Source: Trichinella spiralis (Eukaryota > Nematoda > Enoplea > Trichinellida > Trichinellidae). From it: DNA of 64,000 nucleotides. The stretch is from the NCBI GenBank assembly GCA_000181795.3, contig CM012953.1:9350893-9414892 (forward strand). The letters are read 5' to 3'. Below are positions 59,905-64,000 of this stretch, one piece after another (position 1 is the stretch's first letter; every line of letters begins with the position of its first letter). The position numbers and the translations under genes are program-made. The notes below the pieces were generated by a model. The model did no database searches and had not been told where the DNA came from. It worked only from the letters and a program-made list of their open reading frames with translations.

Positions 59905-62900
59905 TTTGAAGCAGTTTTCTAAAAAATACATATTTATTACGTAAAAATTTGCTAGAATCTTCTGATACGAGCAGAATAGGTAAACATATGCAAGCAGTGC
60001 ATTATGAGTTTTACAAGATGTGCAACTTTATAATTTTACAACGTTTATCATTCAAAAAGGTTATTTTAATAACATTATATGATTACATCGTTGCATTGTG
60101 CTTGGCTTTTTTCCAGTTAGATTGGGCTATATAAGCTTTTCATGCCATAATAATTAATGCATAATCTGTAACGATGTTATCTTTAGAAAACTATTCAGAT
60201 AACATTTCTAGATACTTTACAAAAGAATAAAGTGCTAAGAATATTTAAGTGAAATAAAATAAAAAAATTCATAAAATTCATAAATTCATAAAATAAAGAA
60301 AGTTAATTTTATAAAAGAATTTTTTGCAATTTTTGTATTATAAATATTAATCTACAAAATAAATTCATTACTAAAAAAACTGATGACAGATTTGTAAAAG
60401 TTGCAGACTGTATATAAAACCCTTCATAATAATTCCAGTATGAAGCAGGCATTACTAATGCATACAATCTATCATTATAAGTAAGCGCAACATGTTTAAA
60501 GCAGTAAACAAAACTAAATCGCAAGAAACTGAAAAGTGAAAATACTATTAAGCATTACAAAATAAAATATCATAAAATATCTTACAGTGCAGTACAAAAG
60601 AGAAATAAACTTGCATTGATGAATGCTTTAGCTGTTATAAAAGCTTTCACAAAATCCAATACTGATAGTCTGCTGATGTGCTCTGAGAATTATCAAAGCC
60701 AAAACTGACTCACTATAATAAATATTGGCTTATTGTTTAAAAGTAAACTTTGTGTAACCCAGTTTAAACTAATAGTGGAACTGTAAAATAAATTTTAGTG
60801 AAATGCAAGATTAATGTAATGTCATTTTCAAAATTTTGATAGTTCATATTTATTGTTCAAATCAAGAGAATTTTAAAGTTTTAACATAGCAATTAAGTAA
60901 GAGATGCTTCTAAAAAACTTCAAGTTTTTAACTGCATTAATTGCAAATAGGCTTAGTGACTTTAATTGTAACAGAATTTTGCTATTATTTGTCATAATTA
61001 GTGCCATAATATACATGATAATTGTTTATCTTCAAAATTTTATTAAAAGTGCTTTGACTATCAAAGATACTTAAATCTGCTTTCTCAGAGCAAAATACTT
61101 TTCCTTATTTTATGTTTCAGAAGAATTTTTTAATGTGTAAGTCATTTGTAGATGATTGACTACTAATTAGTGAAGCGTGTTACCAAAAGGCATCCAAAAT
61201 TAAATGTTTAAAAATTTCATTATGATCATAAAACACTTGTGGCAATTATTTAAAAGATTGCAACGATTAACAAGTAGATGTCTTATGAAGGAAATGCTAA
61301 GCCACCACAATGACATATCTTATGCGTATCACTAAGCTTTGTCATGAGTTCCTTTATTATTGCTTTTATATTAATCACTTTTAGTAGTTTTTAACATCCT
61401 ACTGCTCACATTATGTAAATATAATTTTTCAATGGAGGTAAGTAATAAATATCATTATCACTGTGCTAACAATAAAAAATAAAACAAAGTTTACTTAAAA
61501 GATATAGTTGTCGTTTCTTTGCTTCATTTTAATACGGAAATTATCTTTACTATTTGCATAATATAGCGGAAAAACACCCAATTTATGCAAAATTTTGTAA
61601 ATATGTGCAAAACTGATTTCACAGTATGATATGAAAACAATATCTTTTATTACTGTTAGTGAAATGTAAAGAATTTTGTAAAATGAAGAATAAAGCATCA
61701 ATGCGCAAAGAGTTAAAAATTTCCGCATGCATATAGATATGATAATAATTTATGGAAAATTGTTGTTCTAAAGCATAAATCCTATTTTAAAATACAGATA
61801 AGAATATGGCCTACATGATATGGAAACAAGTCCATACAAACAGATCAATCATTATCATGCGTTTTCCGCTTATACGACTCATAGCATAAGCAGTTGACCT
61901 GTACTGTTTTCACAATTTCAAATTATCGCATTCACAGATCATTAATAAAATACATTTGTGCTGAACAAAACGAGTTTTTATTCTTTATTTTAGCTTAAAA
62001 TTTACGCAGCTTAATGGAATAAATGACTATCGCTTTCATTTGCTGCACTATTTATTTTTATATGCATTTCATAAATAGTCTTCATACAATATTTAAAAAA
62101 AACTTGTTACGTTTGATGCAGGATGTGTGATTTCACTTTGAAAAGCAGTGCTTAAGCAGTTGTTTTTGTTTGTTTAATGTACAAAAAGCTTGAAATTCAG
62201 TTGAATTGAAAATTTCATGTATTGAAATTTTCAATTGTATGAAAAATATTCATTTTATAAATATACAGTATCAGGATGAATTTCTTAAGAAGCATCATAG
62301 ATGCAGAAAAGTAGAAGCTGCAAAAGAGCTAAACTGGCTTGATGTGTTGTTATATATTTGTAAATAAATTTGAAACAGGAATTTGAATTGTGCTCTTATC
62401 TAGTTGAAATTATGCCTGAAAAGCAAGGTCGATGCATTTTATGTCTTAAATGAAAATGGCCATTAACCTGTTCATAAACTGTCACTTGGTTGATTCTTAA
62501 AATGGATTTTAAAAAAACTAACTGAACATGCTGCTAATAATTGATCTAAAAAATATTTAATTGTTTCATCGTTTTTTAATATTTGTAGGAAAAATTATTC
62601 ATTGTCTTATCCGTGAAAACTGTGTGTATTTGTTTTGAGAAAAATTATACGGTGGCTAATGCATGGTTAAATTGCGCAAAAAATTAAAAATGAAGCTTGG
62701 CTAATAGCTTGATTTTTGTTGATCATAATGCCAAGTGATAATAAATGAAAAATGACAATATTTTGCGGTTATTAGCAATTGTAAAAGTTACTTTATTTCT
62801 TAAGCTAATATTATTGTTGGAGATGATTAGAAATTATTTGTAAAAGCTATTATTACCAATATTTTGTATAAAATTTTGTTGCACTTTTTCAAAAAATTGC

Positions 62901-64000
62901 TGCTTCTGTAGTTTATTGTTCAGCAGTTTTAAATAAATCTTGCTTTTAATAATACGAAAGCATTATGAACTTTATTTGTATTTCGTTCATGTAAGACTGA
63001 TTGATTTTCATAGCAAATGTTATTGTTTTTCTGTAGTGCTGAAACTGGGTTCAACACTTTGGTACTGATAAAAATTGGTGCTTGCAGGGCTAAGGTAAAA
63101 GGCCATAACCCTAAATCACACTGTGCAAAACAATCATTTTGTATTCTTTAAAAATTTGCATTTTGTCATTTTACTAATCGTGGTAATTTATTTAATCATC
63201 TATAAAAATATTTACTTTATGCTGTAAGTTCAAAACGAATTTTCAAATATTTTACCAAATTTTATAAATCATTCTGCTATAATAATGCAGCAATCTGCTG
63301 TATTTGAGAATAATTGTATGGAATTTATTTATTTAAAATGGCAATTTATTTTATTAGAAATAGAACGTTCTCTCAATGTTGTTTTTTATAATTGGTAAGA
63401 ATTGGCTACCCTCATTATTATACGTCAGCAGCATTTTCAACTCACTTCATTTTAATTAATAGGCACTTTGAGAAACGGCATGCTTTTATGTTTATAATGC
63501 TAATATAAAGTGAAATAATTATTTATCTTTCTGTTTGTTATCAATGCTTAGTTCTATTTCCTGAATTCACTGGATTGGTCTTCGTTGGTCTACACTCAGT
63601 TAGATTATTGTAAACAATATTCACCACTTAAATATTCTAAAAACAAATAATTCATCATAAATGACATTCCATAATCAATTATAAAACAATAAAAATGGTA
63701 TATCAACCCATATTGTAACAGAATATAAATTACAATTTTGATTTTAGTTCGACTTTAATAGCCCATTTCTGCAGAGGTTAAACATTCATTGCTGATAAGA
63801 ACGAAGCAAATCATAAAAATTATTACCTTTTTTTCTTTAAACAGCAAAACATTTAAACTATAATTTCAATGTATAATTGAAAATTATATTTTAATATAAC
63901 TGAATGAATGATAATGAGTTTATTGAATATTGTTAAAATTTTACAATTTTTAAGATTAATACATTCAGTTCAGAGAAAAATAAGCATAAATTAATTGCAA
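59905..64000. other. Gene-poor AT-rich flank upstream of POLQ
   Basis: No coding exon, tRNA or repeat family recognised. The only structure noted is a perfect hairpin at 62204-62236. The frames at 60309-60524 and 61495-61728 are low-complexity. Confidence 0.4.
62204..62236. repeat. Perfect 14-bp inverted repeat with 5-nt loop
   Basis: AATTGAAAATTTCA at 62204-62217 pairs with 62223-62236 around a TGTAT loop, within gene-free sequence. Confidence 0.6.

Overview
The window is eukaryotic. It is AT-rich and its genes are split by many short introns, often about 45-80 bp with GT...AG ends and U-rich acceptors. Gene content and intron style fit a nematode: ShKT-domain and CAP secreted proteins, a ceh-10/Vsx homeobox gene, Ggamma and a GSK3-like kinase. 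The base composition and loose gene spacing suggest a clade I (Trichinella-like, enoplean) worm, but that placement is an inference. All gene models below were joined by hand from splice signals, with reading phase checked across each junction.

Layout. 1-2.6 kb: two divergently transcribed genes sharing a new-looking cysteine module; the complete one ends in a ShKT domain. 4.1-4.3 kb: a two-exon G-protein gamma subunit. 5.1-6.0 kb (-): a GOLGA7/Erf4 homologue. 6.8-12.4 kb (-): a complete 24-exon glucosidase II alpha gene (987 aa). 14-19 kb: a transposon graveyard holding a solo-LTR-like block, a Tigger/pogo transposase relic without its DDE core, tandem repeats and a Ty3/Gypsy polymerase relic. 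20.2-21.7 kb (-): a CAP/venom-allergen-like protein, with orphan exons just 5' of it. 23.7-28.0 kb (+): MCM6 (814 aa). 28.9-31.3 kb (+): ORC4 (424 aa). 32.5-34.7 kb (-): a GSK3-like kinase with DWG in place of DFG. 37.6-38.8 kb (+): a reduced Vsx-like homeobox gene. 39.6-40.5 kb: a foldback repeat. 41.2-59.9 kb (-): DNA polymerase theta (22 exons, 2155 aa). Its 9.06-kb intron 7 contains a complete ceh-10/VSX2-type homeobox gene on the opposite strand (51.6-53.3 kb). 59.9-64 kb: no gene seen.

Functional links. MCM6 and ORC4 are adjacent on the same strand, and both load the replicative helicase at origins. Polymerase theta, a repair enzyme, lies on the same segment. The two homeobox genes share intron positions and an equal-length homeodomain exon, so they look like a diverged local pair. 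Glucosidase II alpha (ER) and GOLGA7 (Golgi palmitoylation complex) sit in tandem. The most interesting items are the two-gene cysteine-module family, the developmental regulator nested inside POLQ, the repeated W-F motif in the POLQ central region, and the unassigned conserved-looking exons beside the CAP gene.
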